Shown here: in pieces, positions 29,857-39,122 of the stretch
Numbering within the stretch: position 1 is the first letter of the stretch
How the letters are laid out: each line of letters opens with the position of its first letter
Source of the DNA: Saprospirales bacterium
GTDB lineage: Bacteria > Bacteroidota > Bacteroidia > Chitinophagales > JADIYW01
Direction of reading: 5' to 3'
DNA: 64,000 nucleotides
NCBI GenBank assembly: GCA_016711605.1
Contig: JADJSS010000002.1
Span: forward strand, 310,001 to 374,000
Notes under the pieces: model-generated
What the model was told of the DNA's origin: nothing
The model's database searches: none
What the model saw: only the letters and a program-made list of their open reading frames with translations
Made by a program: the position numbers and the translations under genes

Positions 29857-30921
29857 ATGGATAATAATAATAAAAACGTATTAACCATACCAATAAAAGA
29901 GCACATTAAATTACTTCCAGAATACGCCAAAGGAGAAATAAAACAATATAAATATTCATCGGCAAAATATAAAATGGATAGCTTAGGTAAAATTGCGTTA
30001 GAAGATACTGTGCATGCTATTATTGAAATTACAAATGAAATAAAAGCAAAAGATGGTTATTTATTAAAATGGAAATTTATAGAATATTTCAGAGATACTG
30101 CTCTAATGTCTATTGCAGAAAAACCTAGCCAAGCAGCACTGGATGCCACTATTCGACAAACGGTATTTAAAGTAAAATATGATAAAGACGCATCATTTGA
30201 AGAATTGATAAATGAAGACGAGATCGTAGAAATTATGAATAATAATAACGAAAAAGAAAAAGAACTTAAATCAAAACTCTCTTCTAAAAATAAAAAAGCA
30301 GATGAAATGTCGGATATGATGGTTGGATTAATGCGATATAAAGTATTGGAAAAAGGATTATATCCAATTTTTAGTCAACTTTCTGTTTTGTATGGACATA
30401 CTTACATCGAAGATTCATTAATTAGTATGGATGAATTGGAAAAACAAGCAGAAGACGCATCAGAAATGGACGAGGTTTCAAAACTTTTAGCGAAATCATT
30501 AACTGGTGGAATGGAAAAAATTGGTGGTGCAAAAATGCAACTCGACAAACCAAACCAACGTATAAAAGTGCAACTAAACTCATCTGTTGACATGACCGAA
30601 ATGCTAAAAAATATGTCTGGTTTGTTTTCTGGAATGGTAACCGAAATGGCAGGCGGAATTGCAGAAGCTTTTGGTACAGATACATTAACAAAAGAGCAAC
30701 CAACCAAAGAAAAAATAAAGGAATCAAAAAAAGAAATCAAAAAAGAAGTTGAAAAAGCGTTTACAGATATGGAAATGAAAGTTTCACAACTAATATCTGG
30801 TGAATTTGATTATAAAAACAAACAGATTATTTCTTTAAAACAACAAACTATTACGGAAGGAAAATCGGAAGGCAAAAATATGTTTGATAGCGCAACACTC
30901 TATTTTGATGTGCTAAAATAA
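29857..30921 (+). CDS. Hypothetical protein, probably exported
   Basis: A 354-residue Lys/Glu/Met-rich protein of unknown function. The frame as written has no signal peptide. However, an ATG at 29805 in another frame begins MKIYTLIFTFFSCN, a lipoprotein-like signal, and stops just short of the start used here. Removing one T from the run 29831-29836 would instead give MKIYTLIFTFSAVIVLA fused to this protein. So the true start is probably 29805 and the protein exported. The middle has GGMEKIGGAKMQLDKPNQRI and the end returns to beta-rich sequence. I do not recognise the family. Confidence 0.6.
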   Translation: MDNNNKNVLTIPIKEHIKLLPEYAKGEIKQYKYSSAKYKMDSLGKIALEDTVHAIIEITNEIKAKDGYLLKWKFIEYFRDTALMSIAEKPSQAALDATIRQTVFKVKYDKDASFEELINEDEIVEIMNNNNEKEKELKSKLSSKNKKADEMSDMMVGLMRYKVLEKGLYPIFSQLSVLYGHTYIEDSLISMDELEKQAEDASEMDEVSKLLAKSLTGGMEKIGGAKMQLDKPNQRIKVQLNSSVDMTEMLKNMSGLFSGMVTEMAGGIAEAFGTDTLTKEQPTKEKIKESKKEIKKEVEKAFTDMEMKVSQLISGEFDYKNKQIISLKQQTITEGKSEGKNMFDSATLYFDVLK

Positions 30922-30926
30922 AAAAA

Positions 30927-31580
30927 TTATTTTCGTACAAAAGGCAAAATATATCTAACCACCTTTGGTTTACCAGCTTCTATTGCAGGCAAAAATTTAT
31001 CTATTTTTTTAATTGCAGCTAAAACTAATTCTTCACATTCTTTGCAATTGGATTTTAATATTTTATAATCAGATAAATTACCTTTTTCGTCAATTGCAAA
31101 CGATGCATAAATTCGGATATATTTATCAGCATCACTAGGTTTTGAATCTTTAGCAAGCGATACATTTTTTTCCATAAACTTCACCAACGCACCAGCACCA
31201 CCAGGAAATTCAGCATTTCTATAACCTTTGCCTTGCGCATCATATGCTTTTAAAATGGAATCAGAACTTCTAAAAAAATCACACTTAAAAGCAGAATCTA
31301 ATTTTAATTGAAATGCTTTGTTATAACATGTTTTATATTGCAACGAAGTATCTTTCACAAACGCTTTGACAGGAACTTTTTTATAATAATCTTTTGTAAT
31401 AACAAAATAATTAAACATATTTGAAACCATTCTGCTTGGTGTAAAAAATCCCATTTCATTTCTATTAAATTGAACTTTCATACTATCTTTTGCTGCTTTA
31501 CAAGAAGTTGCATCTTCTGCAAAATTTTTAGTTGCTAAAAAAAGCAGACAACAAAAAAGCGTAATTATTTTTGAATACAT
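30927..31580 (-). CDS. Exported protein with TonB C-terminal-like domain
   Basis: A 217-residue protein with a signal peptide ending NFAED. The C-terminal half carries AEFPGGAGALVKFMEKNV, the opening of the TonB C-terminal fold as found in many Bacteroidota proteins, then ASFAIDEKGNLSDYKILKS and AAIKKIDKFLPAI. There is no transmembrane anchor or Pro-rich linker as in true TonB, so an energy-transducing role is doubtful. Convergent with the preceding gene, 5 bases apart. Confidence 0.75.
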   Translation of the reverse strand: MYSKIITLFCCLLFLATKNFAEDATSCKAAKDSMKVQFNRNEMGFFTPSRMVSNMFNYFVITKDYYKKVPVKAFVKDTSLQYKTCYNKAFQLKLDSAFKCDFFRSSDSILKAYDAQGKGYRNAEFPGGAGALVKFMEKNVSLAKDSKPSDADKYIRIYASFAIDEKGNLSDYKILKSNCKECEELVLAAIKKIDKFLPAIEAGKPKVVRYILPFVRK

Positions 31581-31610
31581 GTTTTTCTTTATTTTTGTTG
31601 ATTATATTTA

Positions 31611-31991
31611 TTATCGCACAGCTATACAAGATATTTCAATATTGGCATTTTTTGGCAACACACTTACTTCTACGGTTTCGCGCGCTGGTGGATTTGATTT
31701 GAAATATTTACCATAAACTTCATTCACTTTCGGAAAATCTCGCATATCAGACAGAAAAATTGAACATTTTACCACATTCGAAAAATCCATTTCTGCTTCT
31801 TCTAAAATCGCTAATAAATTTTGCATCACTTGCTCGGTTTCCGTTTCTATACTGTCTTTTATTAAAGTACCAGAAAACGGATCTATTGGAATTTGTCCAG
31901 ACACAAACAACATACCATTAATATAAACTGCTTGCGAATATGGACCAATCGGTTCTGGTGCATCATCTGTATAAATTATTTTGCGTGCCAT
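31611..31991 (-). CDS. ridA: RidA family reactive intermediate deaminase
   Basis: A 126-residue RidA/YjgF protein. It shows APEPIGPYSQAV, FVSGQIPIDP, the NLLAILEEAEMDFSNVVKCS helix, and the terminal PARETVEVSVLPKNANIEI with the conserved Arg that binds the 2-aminoacrylate carboxylate. The enzyme hydrolyses enamine/imine intermediates made by PLP enzymes. Full length for the family. The neighbours give no pathway hint. Confidence 0.94.
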   Translation of the reverse strand: MARKIIYTDDAPEPIGPYSQAVYINGMLFVSGQIPIDPFSGTLIKDSIETETEQVMQNLLAILEEAEMDFSNVVKCSIFLSDMRDFPKVNEVYGKYFKSNPPARETVEVSVLPKNANIEISCIAVR

Positions 31992-32054
31992 ATAACTTGT
32001 AAAAGTAAAAAATTAATCTAAGTTAAAATGTGAAGGATTCTTAAGAAATCAAAT

Positions 32055-32795
32055 CTATTTTTCTTCCTTTTTTTTGTAAATAGAATCGATGTACCACATT
32101 TCGTTTTTGAAGATAAATTCTACAATAGCGAGTTTGGTTGGTTCGTCATATTTTGAAAACAAAGCGTATCCTTTTTCTAATAAACCACGTCCTAATTTAA
32201 TTCCATCAACATCAGCAGCTGGATAGGTATTTGGTTTTTTTTCCATCGTTTCAATCACATTATCTAAAATGGCTAATGTCTTTTTTAGTAAAACGGTATT
32301 CACCATAGCACCAAATAAACCTTTCACATCACCAATAAATTTTTCTACTTCTTCGCGTGGCAATTGATACATGGTATCTTCAAAATCTTCATCAGAAATT
32401 GGTGGTAAAATGCCATTTTTATTAGCAATTTCAGCCATTGAAAGTTCAAAATTTTTAGCACCCATAAAAGAATCGAGTGCGCCAAAACCAGCTTTCAAAG
32501 CTTGCATAAAATGCCTGCCAAATTTAAAAACAGCACCAGCCATATTGCCAAACAAACCCCAAATTTTTTTCGGTGAACGCACATATTCAGCTAAATTACT
32601 AAATGCGTCTTCTAATTGCTTGCGCTCAGTTGCTGGTGGATAAATGGTATTTAAAAAATAATTTTTTACTTCAGCAATAGTTTCTTCACTGATAGACGAA
32701 GGAATATCAAAACGTTGAGTAAGTTCAACATAATTATATCGCTTCTCAATCATTTCGCGAAACTTATCAATAATATGATCGTCTTTGGTTAGCAT
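32055..32795 (-). CDS. Hypothetical soluble protein next to a DUF445 gene
   Basis: A 246-residue mostly helical protein without signal peptide or membrane segments. Notable stretches are SPKKIWGLFGNMAGAVFKFG, ISDEDFEDTMYQLPREEVEK and a C-terminal KKKEEK. No catalytic motif. It lies about 40 bases downstream of the DUF445 membrane protein on the same strand and may be in its operon. I do not recognise it beyond this. Confidence 0.65.
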   Translation of the reverse strand: MLTKDDHIIDKFREMIEKRYNYVELTQRFDIPSSISEETIAEVKNYFLNTIYPPATERKQLEDAFSNLAEYVRSPKKIWGLFGNMAGAVFKFGRHFMQALKAGFGALDSFMGAKNFELSMAEIANKNGILPPISDEDFEDTMYQLPREEVEKFIGDVKGLFGAMVNTVLLKKTLAILDNVIETMEKKPNTYPAADVDGIKLGRGLLEKGYALFSKYDEPTKLAIVEFIFKNEMWYIDSIYKKKEEK

Positions 32796-32838
32796 ATATT
32801 AAAAATAAAGTTTTAAAAATAAAAGTATTTTTTAAAAT

Positions 32839-34077
32839 TTAAGCATGCAATACAAAATGTTCCATAAGTAGTACCTGTAATTCACCAACCATAAAACCTA
32901 AAACAGCACCAACAGTAATCAAAATCCATTCGTCTTGTTTAAATGCTGGACGCAACACACCTTCGAATTCTTCTGGCGTCAATTCCTGCATTTTTGTTAC
33001 TAAAGTGTTTTGAATATCCATCGCATCTTCTGCATATTTTTCCATGTGTTTTAATGCAGCTGGCAATTGTTCTACCATTCTGTCAGTAATGGCATCTTTC
33101 ATGTTTTTATATTTAGAAGAACCAACTGCAAATACTACTACAGGTTTCAGCACACCAGCTTGCTCATCTACCATTTTCTGCACATTTTGCTGAATCATCG
33201 TAAATAAATTATCTGATAATTTTCCTTTCAGAATTGATTCAATCATATTGCTTGGCGTCAATACTTCTTTTGCAATTAAAGCACCATAAGCAGAGGCAAC
33301 TTCTTTTTGTCGCTTGAAAAACAAACCTTGCCATTTAAAAATTCCTAAATATTTTTTTTCTTCTTTCGGATCAAAAATCATTTTCAGCGCCAACCAATCG
33401 GTGAACCAACCAGTAAATAAACCGAAAATTGGCATAATCAACGGTTCTTGCGTCAGCATCCAAACAATCATTTGCACCAAACCAATCAGAAAACCAAAAT
33501 AAATTCCTGAATTGCGAATAAAATCAAATTCCTTTTCACCAGATTCTAAAAATATTTTATTCAATAACTTTTTATCTTTGGTAAGATTGGTAATCACCAT
33601 ATCTTTTAAATCAAACACTTCATCCAGATTATCTTTGGTTTGTTCCATCAGTTTTGCCACCATGTCAGGCGATTCTTGCTGAATACGTTTGATCAATAAC
33701 TTCTTTACATTTTCCGGAATACTTTCCCAAAGTCCTGGCTGATAATGGCTCATTACTTCGTGCGTAATTTTTTCCACGATTGGCAACATCGGCTTTTCCA
33801 GTTCTTCAGCCACGCGCTTTGGATCTAAACGCGCAAATATTTCTTTTGGTGTAATTAAGCGCGATGTCAACGTATCGCAAGCAATGGCACTCATGATAGC
33901 TGCTTTGCGAGGAATGATACCTTGCCAACCGAGAAATGGTTTGATACCGAAAAATTCGAGCGGCTCAAACATCATTTTGATGGCCACTATTTTTGTTGCA
34001 TAACCGATAATGGAAGCAATAATCGGCATTGATAAATATAGCCACCAATGTTCTTTGAAATCAGCAAACGTAATCAT
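32839..34077 (-). CDS. DUF445 family membrane protein
   Basis: A protein of about 412 residues of the DUF445 family. The N terminus has a hydrophobic helix and the signature YATKIVAIKMMFEPLEFFGI and GWQGIIPRKAAIM; a second membrane segment with GLFTGWFTDWLALKMIFDPK repeats the pattern, and the protein ends in a third hydrophobic segment. Family role is unknown, thought to be at the membrane. ATG at 34077 is chosen; an ATG six codons upstream is also possible. Confidence 0.85.
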   Translation of the reverse strand: MITFADFKEHWWLYLSMPIIASIIGYATKIVAIKMMFEPLEFFGIKPFLGWQGIIPRKAAIMSAIACDTLTSRLITPKEIFARLDPKRVAEELEKPMLPIVEKITHEVMSHYQPGLWESIPENVKKLLIKRIQQESPDMVAKLMEQTKDNLDEVFDLKDMVITNLTKDKKLLNKIFLESGEKEFDFIRNSGIYFGFLIGLVQMIVWMLTQEPLIMPIFGLFTGWFTDWLALKMIFDPKEEKKYLGIFKWQGLFFKRQKEVASAYGALIAKEVLTPSNMIESILKGKLSDNLFTMIQQNVQKMVDEQAGVLKPVVVFAVGSSKYKNMKDAITDRMVEQLPAALKHMEKYAEDAMDIQNTLVTKMQELTPEEFEGVLRPAFKQDEWILITVGAVLGFMVGELQVLLMEHFVLHA

Positions 34078-34213
34078 TTTAAATAAAAATACCATAGACA
34101 GAAATTATGAATTACGAATATCGAAATTCTACTGCTGAATAACGAATTTATGTAATAGAAAATGAAGATTTGGTGTTTTTATGGAGATGTATATATTAAT
34201 AATTCCAGAAAAT

Positions 34214-34816
34214 CTATTTGTCTTTTAGAATGGCGTTTAATTTTAATTGATAATAGTTATCAAAAATATTTTGTATTGTAAGGTTGTTTTGTTCCAAGAA
34301 ATCAATGTTTGATAAAATACTGATTAAATATTGATCTGTGTTTTTGATAGCATTGATTCCAATTTCATTAAATTCACCAGCAGCCACACCATCTTTATAA
34401 AATTGATTTCCAATTTCAGAAAAAGTTTTATTTATATTTTTGATTTCTTGCCAAATAGTTGGATGATATTGAATAATATCTTTTAAAAAAGAGATGGAAA
34501 TATTTGAGTAGAATTTTGAAAAAGCAGCAATAAAATCTATATATCTTTGTTTATATGTAATTTTATTTTGGTGTATTATTTCTTTAATTAGGTTAATTTC
34601 ATTAACAAAAGCATCAAAAACAGCATCTACCATTTCGTCTTTATTAGAAAAATACTGATATAGTGTAGATTTACTGATTCCAATTTCTGTAGCAATTGCA
34701 TCCATGGTATATTTTGAAGTTCCGTGTTTAGAAAAAACTAATTTTAATTTTGAAACAATTTCGTCTAGTTTCTTTTTATTTTTTATTCTAATTTTATCGC
34801 TACTTTTTCTACCCAT
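34214..34816 (-). CDS. TetR/AcrR-family transcriptional regulator
   Basis: A 200-residue regulator. The N-terminal helix-turn-helix has YTMDAIATEIGISKSTLYQYFSNK in family-typical form, preceded by a basic stretch. The C-terminal ligand-binding domain is helical and Ile/Asn-rich. It is transcribed away from mfd, with about 100 bases between starts, and a small inverted repeat lies in the spacer. The regulated genes are not evident; no efflux genes are adjacent. Confidence 0.92.
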   Translation of the reverse strand: MGRKSSDKIRIKNKKKLDEIVSKLKLVFSKHGTSKYTMDAIATEIGISKSTLYQYFSNKDEMVDAVFDAFVNEINLIKEIIHQNKITYKQRYIDFIAAFSKFYSNISISFLKDIIQYHPTIWQEIKNINKTFSEIGNQFYKDGVAAGEFNEIGINAIKNTDQYLISILSNIDFLEQNNLTIQNIFDNYYQLKLNAILKDK

Positions 34817-34856
34817 TTAATAATCATTCTTTTCTAAAAATAACAAATAATTTGAT

Positions 34857-34872
34857 ACTATAAAGTAATAGT
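34857..34872. promoter_or_regulatory. Possible TetR operator
   Basis: ACTAT (34857-34861) and ATAGT (34868-34872) form an inverted repeat with a 6-base spacer in the region between the divergent tetR and mfd genes. TetR proteins often bind such repeats near their own gene. The match is short and may be chance. Confidence 0.3.
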
Positions 34873-34903
34873 TTCATGAACAAATAAAACCAATCAAATA
34901 TTG

Positions 34904-34911
34904 TATGTTTG
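34904..34911 (+). promoter_or_regulatory. -7 promoter element for mfd
   Basis: TATGTTTG matches the Bacteroidota -7 element TAnnTTTG, 15 bases before the mfd ATG. No good -33 element is spaced 19 bases upstream. It overlaps the alternative TTG start at 34909, which argues against that start. Confidence 0.55.
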
Positions 34912-34926
34912 CATTTTATTTTAGCA

Positions 34927-37900
34927 ATGGATTTGCAGCAACTTTTGTTTTTGTTTCGCGATGATAAGCGAACACAGGAACTCATTCAACAACTAGAAAT
35001 TCCGCAAGCACGTGTATTGCTGCGTAATACTATTGGCGCTTCACCAGCTTTTATTGCTTCTTCGCTGTTTTTATTGACTGATTTCACTCAAGTAATTATT
35101 TGCAACGACGCAGATGATGCACAATACTTTCAGAATGATTTGCAGGTTTTGTTAGATAAAAAAGAGATTCTTTTTTTGCCATCTTCTTATAAAAAGCAAC
35201 ACAGCTTTGCTGAACAAAGCAACAACAATATTTTGTTGCGTGCGCAAACTTTAAATGCATTGATGAATGCGAAAAAAGGTGGCGAAATCATTGTAACATT
35301 TCCGGAAGCACTTCAGGAATTATTAGTTAGAAAAGAAAAACTGCGCGAACATACGTTGTTCTTAAAAACTGGTGAAAAAATCGACATAGACTTTATGCTG
35401 GATTTGTTGATTGAATATGGTTTCAATAGAACTGATTTTGTGTATGAACCAGGTGAGTTCTCTATTCGTGGAGGCATCATCGATGTGTTTTCTTTTGGTA
35501 ACGAATATCCGTATCGTATTGAGTTATTTGACAACGAAGTGGAAAGTTTGCGCACATTTGAACCAGAAACACAATTGTCTTTACGCAAGATTTCTGAGTT
35601 AACAATTATTCCAAATATCAACGAACATTTTACAAAAGAAACGGTTGCTACTTTGTTTGATTTTTTACCAGAAAAAACAATATTATGGTTTAAAGATGTT
35701 GGTTTTTTTAAAGAGCTGATTGAAAAACAATACGACAAAGCACTCGACGAATATGACAAACTAAAATCATCGAAAATAAAAGAACATCATTTTCTGAATA
35801 AAACATTGAATGAAATTTTTATTGCACCAGATGATTTATTGAAAGAAATTGAAAAGCATAGTATCATTTTATTGAGAAATGAAAAAGAGCTGAATCATAC
35901 TAAAGAAATTGTTTACAATCAACAGTCACAACCATCATTCGGAAGAAATTTTGATTTACTGATTCAGGATTTAAAACAACATCAAACCAATCATTTTCAG
36001 AAATTTATTTTTGCTGAAAATCCTAGACAAATAGAGCGTTTCCAGCACATTTTTGCGGATAAAAATGCCGACATCAAATTCCATCCAATTTACGAATCGT
36101 TGTCGCAAGGTTTTATCGATACTAATTTAGAAATTACCTGTTATACAGATCATCAGATTTTTGATCGCTATCATAAATACAAAACAAAATCTGGTTTCAA
36201 TCGCAACAAAGCCATTTCCATTCGCCAATTGAAAGATTTAAATCCAGGCGATTATGTTACACATATTGATCATGGTGTTGGAAAATTTTCTGGTTTGGAA
36301 AAAGTTACGGTAAACGGTCAAACGCAGGAAATGGTTCGGTTGATTTATAAAGATCAGGATTTGTTGTATGTCAACATCAATTCATTACATAAAATCACCA
36401 AATATTCTGGCAAAGAAGGACACGAGCCAAAAGTAAATAAACTCGGTTCTGATGCTTGGACAAATCTTAAAAACAAAACGAAAAAGAAAGTAAAAGACAT
36501 TGCTGCAGAATTGATAAAATTATATGCACAGCGAAAATTAGCACCAGGTTTTGCTTTTTCAAAAGATACTTATTTGCAAGATGAACTCGAAGCTAGTTTT
36601 ATGTATGAAGACACGCCAGACCAAGTAAAAGCTACTGCTGACGTGAAAGCTGATATGGAAAAACCGCATCCAATGGATCGATTAATTTGTGGTGATGTTG
36701 GTTTTGGAAAAACAGAAATTGCGATTCGTGCTGCATACAAAGCTGTGGTTGATAGAAAGCAAGTAGCAATCTTGGTTCCAACAACAATTCTTGCTTGGCA
36801 ACATTATAAAACATTTTTTGCGCGCTTAAAAGAACAAGGTGTTCAGGTTGATTTTCTGAATCGTTTTAAATCAGCCAAAGAAAAAAAAGAAACATTAGAA
36901 AAAGCATCGCAAGGAAAAATTGATATTTTAATTGGAACACATGCGTTGTTGAATAAAGAATTAAAATTTAAAGATTTAGGTTTATTAATCATTGATGAAG
37001 AACAAAAATTTGGTGTTTCTGCAAAAGAAAAATTACGTCATTTTTCAGCTAACGTCGATACATTGACGCTGACCGCAACACCAATACCAAGAACACTAAA
37101 ATTCTCGTTAATGGGTGCGCGCGATATGTCGAACATCATGACACCACCAACCAACAGAATACCAATAACTACTGAAGTTCGCACGTTTGATGTGGAATTT
37201 ATAAAAGAAGCGATTGAGTTTGAAGTATATCGCGGTGGACAAGTTTATTTTGTGCATAATCGTGTGAAAGACTTGCATGAATTGGAAACGGTTTTGCGAA
37301 AATTAATTCCTGATGTTTCCATTCGCACGGCACACGGACAACTCGAAGGCGATCAACTCGAAGAAATTATGCTGGAATTTATCAATGGTGAATTCGATGT
37401 GTTGTTATCAACGAATATTGTGGAAAGCGGTTTGGATATTCCAAACGCAAATACCATAATTATAAATAACGCAAACAATTTTGGCTTGAGTGACTTGCAT
37501 CAGTTGCGCGGTCGTGTTGGTCGTTCTAATAAAAAAGCATTTTGTTATTTAGTGGCGCCACCAAAATCTGTGATGACTGATGAAGCACGAAAACGCCTGC
37601 AAACACTGGAAGAATTTTCGGATTTAGGTTCTGGTTTTCAGATTGCATTGCGCGATATGGATATTCGTGGTGCTGGCAATTTATTAGGTGGTGAACAAAG
37701 TGGTTTTATTGCTGATATTGGTTATGAAATGTATCATAAAATTTTAGATGAAGCGATACAAGAATTGAAATACACTGATTTTAAAGAGGTATTCAAAGAC
37801 CAAATTCAAGAACAAAAACAATTTGTGTATGATTGCACGATTGATACCGATGTGGAAATGCTGATACCGATTGAGTATGTGCAAAATACGGAAGAACGTT

Positions 37901-38292
37901 TGCGTTTATACACTGAATTAGATGCGATAGAAAACGAAGAAAACCTGCAAAAGTTTGCGAAGAAAATAGAAGATAGATTTGGAAAATTACCGAAACAAAT
38001 CAACGAATTATTTGATGGTTTGCGTATTCGTTGGATTGCGAAAAAAATCGGTTTTGAACGCATTATTTTAAAAGGTGGAAAATTGCGTTGTTATTTTTTA
38101 GACAATCCAAAATCGCCGTATTATGAAAGTGACTTTTTTCCAAAAGTGATGGAACAAATTCAAAACAATAAAAAGAAATGCAACCTAAAACAAAGCGGCA
38201 ACAGCTTAATTTTGGTATACGACAATATCAAAACTATGCACGAAACACAAATGATTTTTAAAGAAGTAGATGAGAAGGTTTTTGGTGTGTAA
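34927..38292 (+). CDS. mfd: Transcription-repair coupling factor Mfd
   Basis: Mfd removes RNA polymerase stalled at DNA lesions and recruits UvrA. The protein of about 1121 residues has UvrB-like N-terminal domains (RGGIIDVFSF), the RNA polymerase-interacting domain with PGDYVTHIDHGVGKFSGLEK, the helicase motor with GDVGFGKTEIAIRAA (about residue 590) and DEEQKFGV, TRG-like LRGRVGRSNKKAFCYL, and a C-terminal TRCF domain. ATG at 34927 is chosen over TTG at 34909 because the latter lies on the promoter element. Full length for the family. Confidence 0.96.
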   Translation: MDLQQLLFLFRDDKRTQELIQQLEIPQARVLLRNTIGASPAFIASSLFLLTDFTQVIICNDADDAQYFQNDLQVLLDKKEILFLPSSYKKQHSFAEQSNNNILLRAQTLNALMNAKKGGEIIVTFPEALQELLVRKEKLREHTLFLKTGEKIDIDFMLDLLIEYGFNRTDFVYEPGEFSIRGGIIDVFSFGNEYPYRIELFDNEVESLRTFEPETQLSLRKISELTIIPNINEHFTKETVATLFDFLPEKTILWFKDVGFFKELIEKQYDKALDEYDKLKSSKIKEHHFLNKTLNEIFIAPDDLLKEIEKHSIILLRNEKELNHTKEIVYNQQSQPSFGRNFDLLIQDLKQHQTNHFQKFIFAENPRQIERFQHIFADKNADIKFHPIYESLSQGFIDTNLEITCYTDHQIFDRYHKYKTKSGFNRNKAISIRQLKDLNPGDYVTHIDHGVGKFSGLEKVTVNGQTQEMVRLIYKDQDLLYVNINSLHKITKYSGKEGHEPKVNKLGSDAWTNLKNKTKKKVKDIAAELIKLYAQRKLAPGFAFSKDTYLQDELEASFMYEDTPDQVKATADVKADMEKPHPMDRLICGDVGFGKTEIAIRAAYKAVVDRKQVAILVPTTILAWQHYKTFFARLKEQGVQVDFLNRFKSAKEKKETLEKASQGKIDILIGTHALLNKELKFKDLGLLIIDEEQKFGVSAKEKLRHFSANVDTLTLTATPIPRTLKFSLMGARDMSNIMTPPTNRIPITTEVRTFDVEFIKEAIEFEVYRGGQVYFVHNRVKDLHELETVLRKLIPDVSIRTAHGQLEGDQLEEIMLEFINGEFDVLLSTNIVESGLDIPNANTIIINNANNFGLSDLHQLRGRVGRSNKKAFCYLVAPPKSVMTDEARKRLQTLEEFSDLGSGFQIALRDMDIRGAGNLLGGEQSGFIADIGYEMYHKILDEAIQELKYTDFKEVFKDQIQEQKQFVYDCTIDTDVEMLIPIEYVQNTEERLRLYTELDAIENEENLQKFAKKIEDRFGKLPKQINELFDGLRIRWIAKKIGFERIILKGGKLRCYFLDNPKSPYYESDFFPKVMEQIQNNKKKCNLKQSGNSLILVYDNIKTMHETQMIFKEVDEKVFGV

Positions 38293-38367
38293 TATCAAAA
38301 TAATTATAAAGGCATGTTCGTGTCAAAAATAAAAAAATCGTTTTATATTTACACAAACATAATTTCT

Positions 38368-39117
38368 ATGAAATACATTTTTTCTTTTGGTATTTTACTT
38401 TTTAGTCTTTCCTTAAAAGCACAATTTTCTGCAACAAGTGGTTCTAATGAAAAATATATTGAAGTAAAAGTTTCCGATACTATTATGGTAAATCCGGATG
38501 TAATTACTTTAATGATTTCTATAGGTGATAAAAAAGAAAAAAACTATTTCAATGACGATGAAACAGAAGCAGACCGTGAAGAAGCAAAACGCAAAGAAAA
38601 AAATGATGCTATTCAAAAGAAAAAACAAATTGAAGAAGTTTTGAAAAAGAACAACATATCTTTTAAATTTCACGAAGAAAAAGAATCGAAAGATATATTC
38701 AGCAAAGATTTAGGTTTGTATGAGAACGCTTACGAAGTAGAATTAAAAAACGAAGCACAAATTGAGAAATTAAAGAAAGATTTGAACAGCATAAAAGAAG
38801 TGACCACTATGGTTACTTCTTCAAAATTGAACGACAAAGAAAAATACGAATTAATATTGATAGATAAAGTAATGAAAAAAGCAGAACGCGAAGCAACCGC
38901 AATAGCGAAAGCAATGAGCGTTACTTTAGATAAGCCATTAAATGTTTCTAACCAAAGTGCAAATGATATTTATTCATCCATGTTCAACAATCCTGAAAGT
39001 ATGGGTGGCATGGGTGCGCTTTTTTCTATGATGGGAAATATGTTTAAAGGAGCAACGCAACAAAATACACAGGTGTCTGTTTCAAAAGCATTGGTAGTAA
39101 GGTTTGCCATAAAGTAA
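38368..39117 (+). CDS. SIMPL (DUF541) domain protein, exported
   Basis: A protein of about 249 residues. It begins with a signal peptide (MKYIFSFGILLFSLSLKAQ), followed by the SIMPL domain: EVKVSDTIMVNPDVITLMIS and a later ATAIAKAMSVTLDKPLNVSN, with a highly charged Lys/Glu insertion between. A Met/Gly-rich stretch (ESMGGMGALFSMMGN) precedes the last strand. SIMPL proteins are periplasmic or outer-membrane with ill-defined roles. I chose ATG at 38368 so that the signal peptide is N-terminal. Confidence 0.8.
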   Translation: MKYIFSFGILLFSLSLKAQFSATSGSNEKYIEVKVSDTIMVNPDVITLMISIGDKKEKNYFNDDETEADREEAKRKEKNDAIQKKKQIEEVLKKNNISFKFHEEKESKDIFSKDLGLYENAYEVELKNEAQIEKLKKDLNSIKEVTTMVTSSKLNDKEKYELILIDKVMKKAEREATAIAKAMSVTLDKPLNVSNQSANDIYSSMFNNPESMGGMGALFSMMGNMFKGATQQNTQVSVSKALVVRFAIK

Positions 39118-39122
39118 AAATC

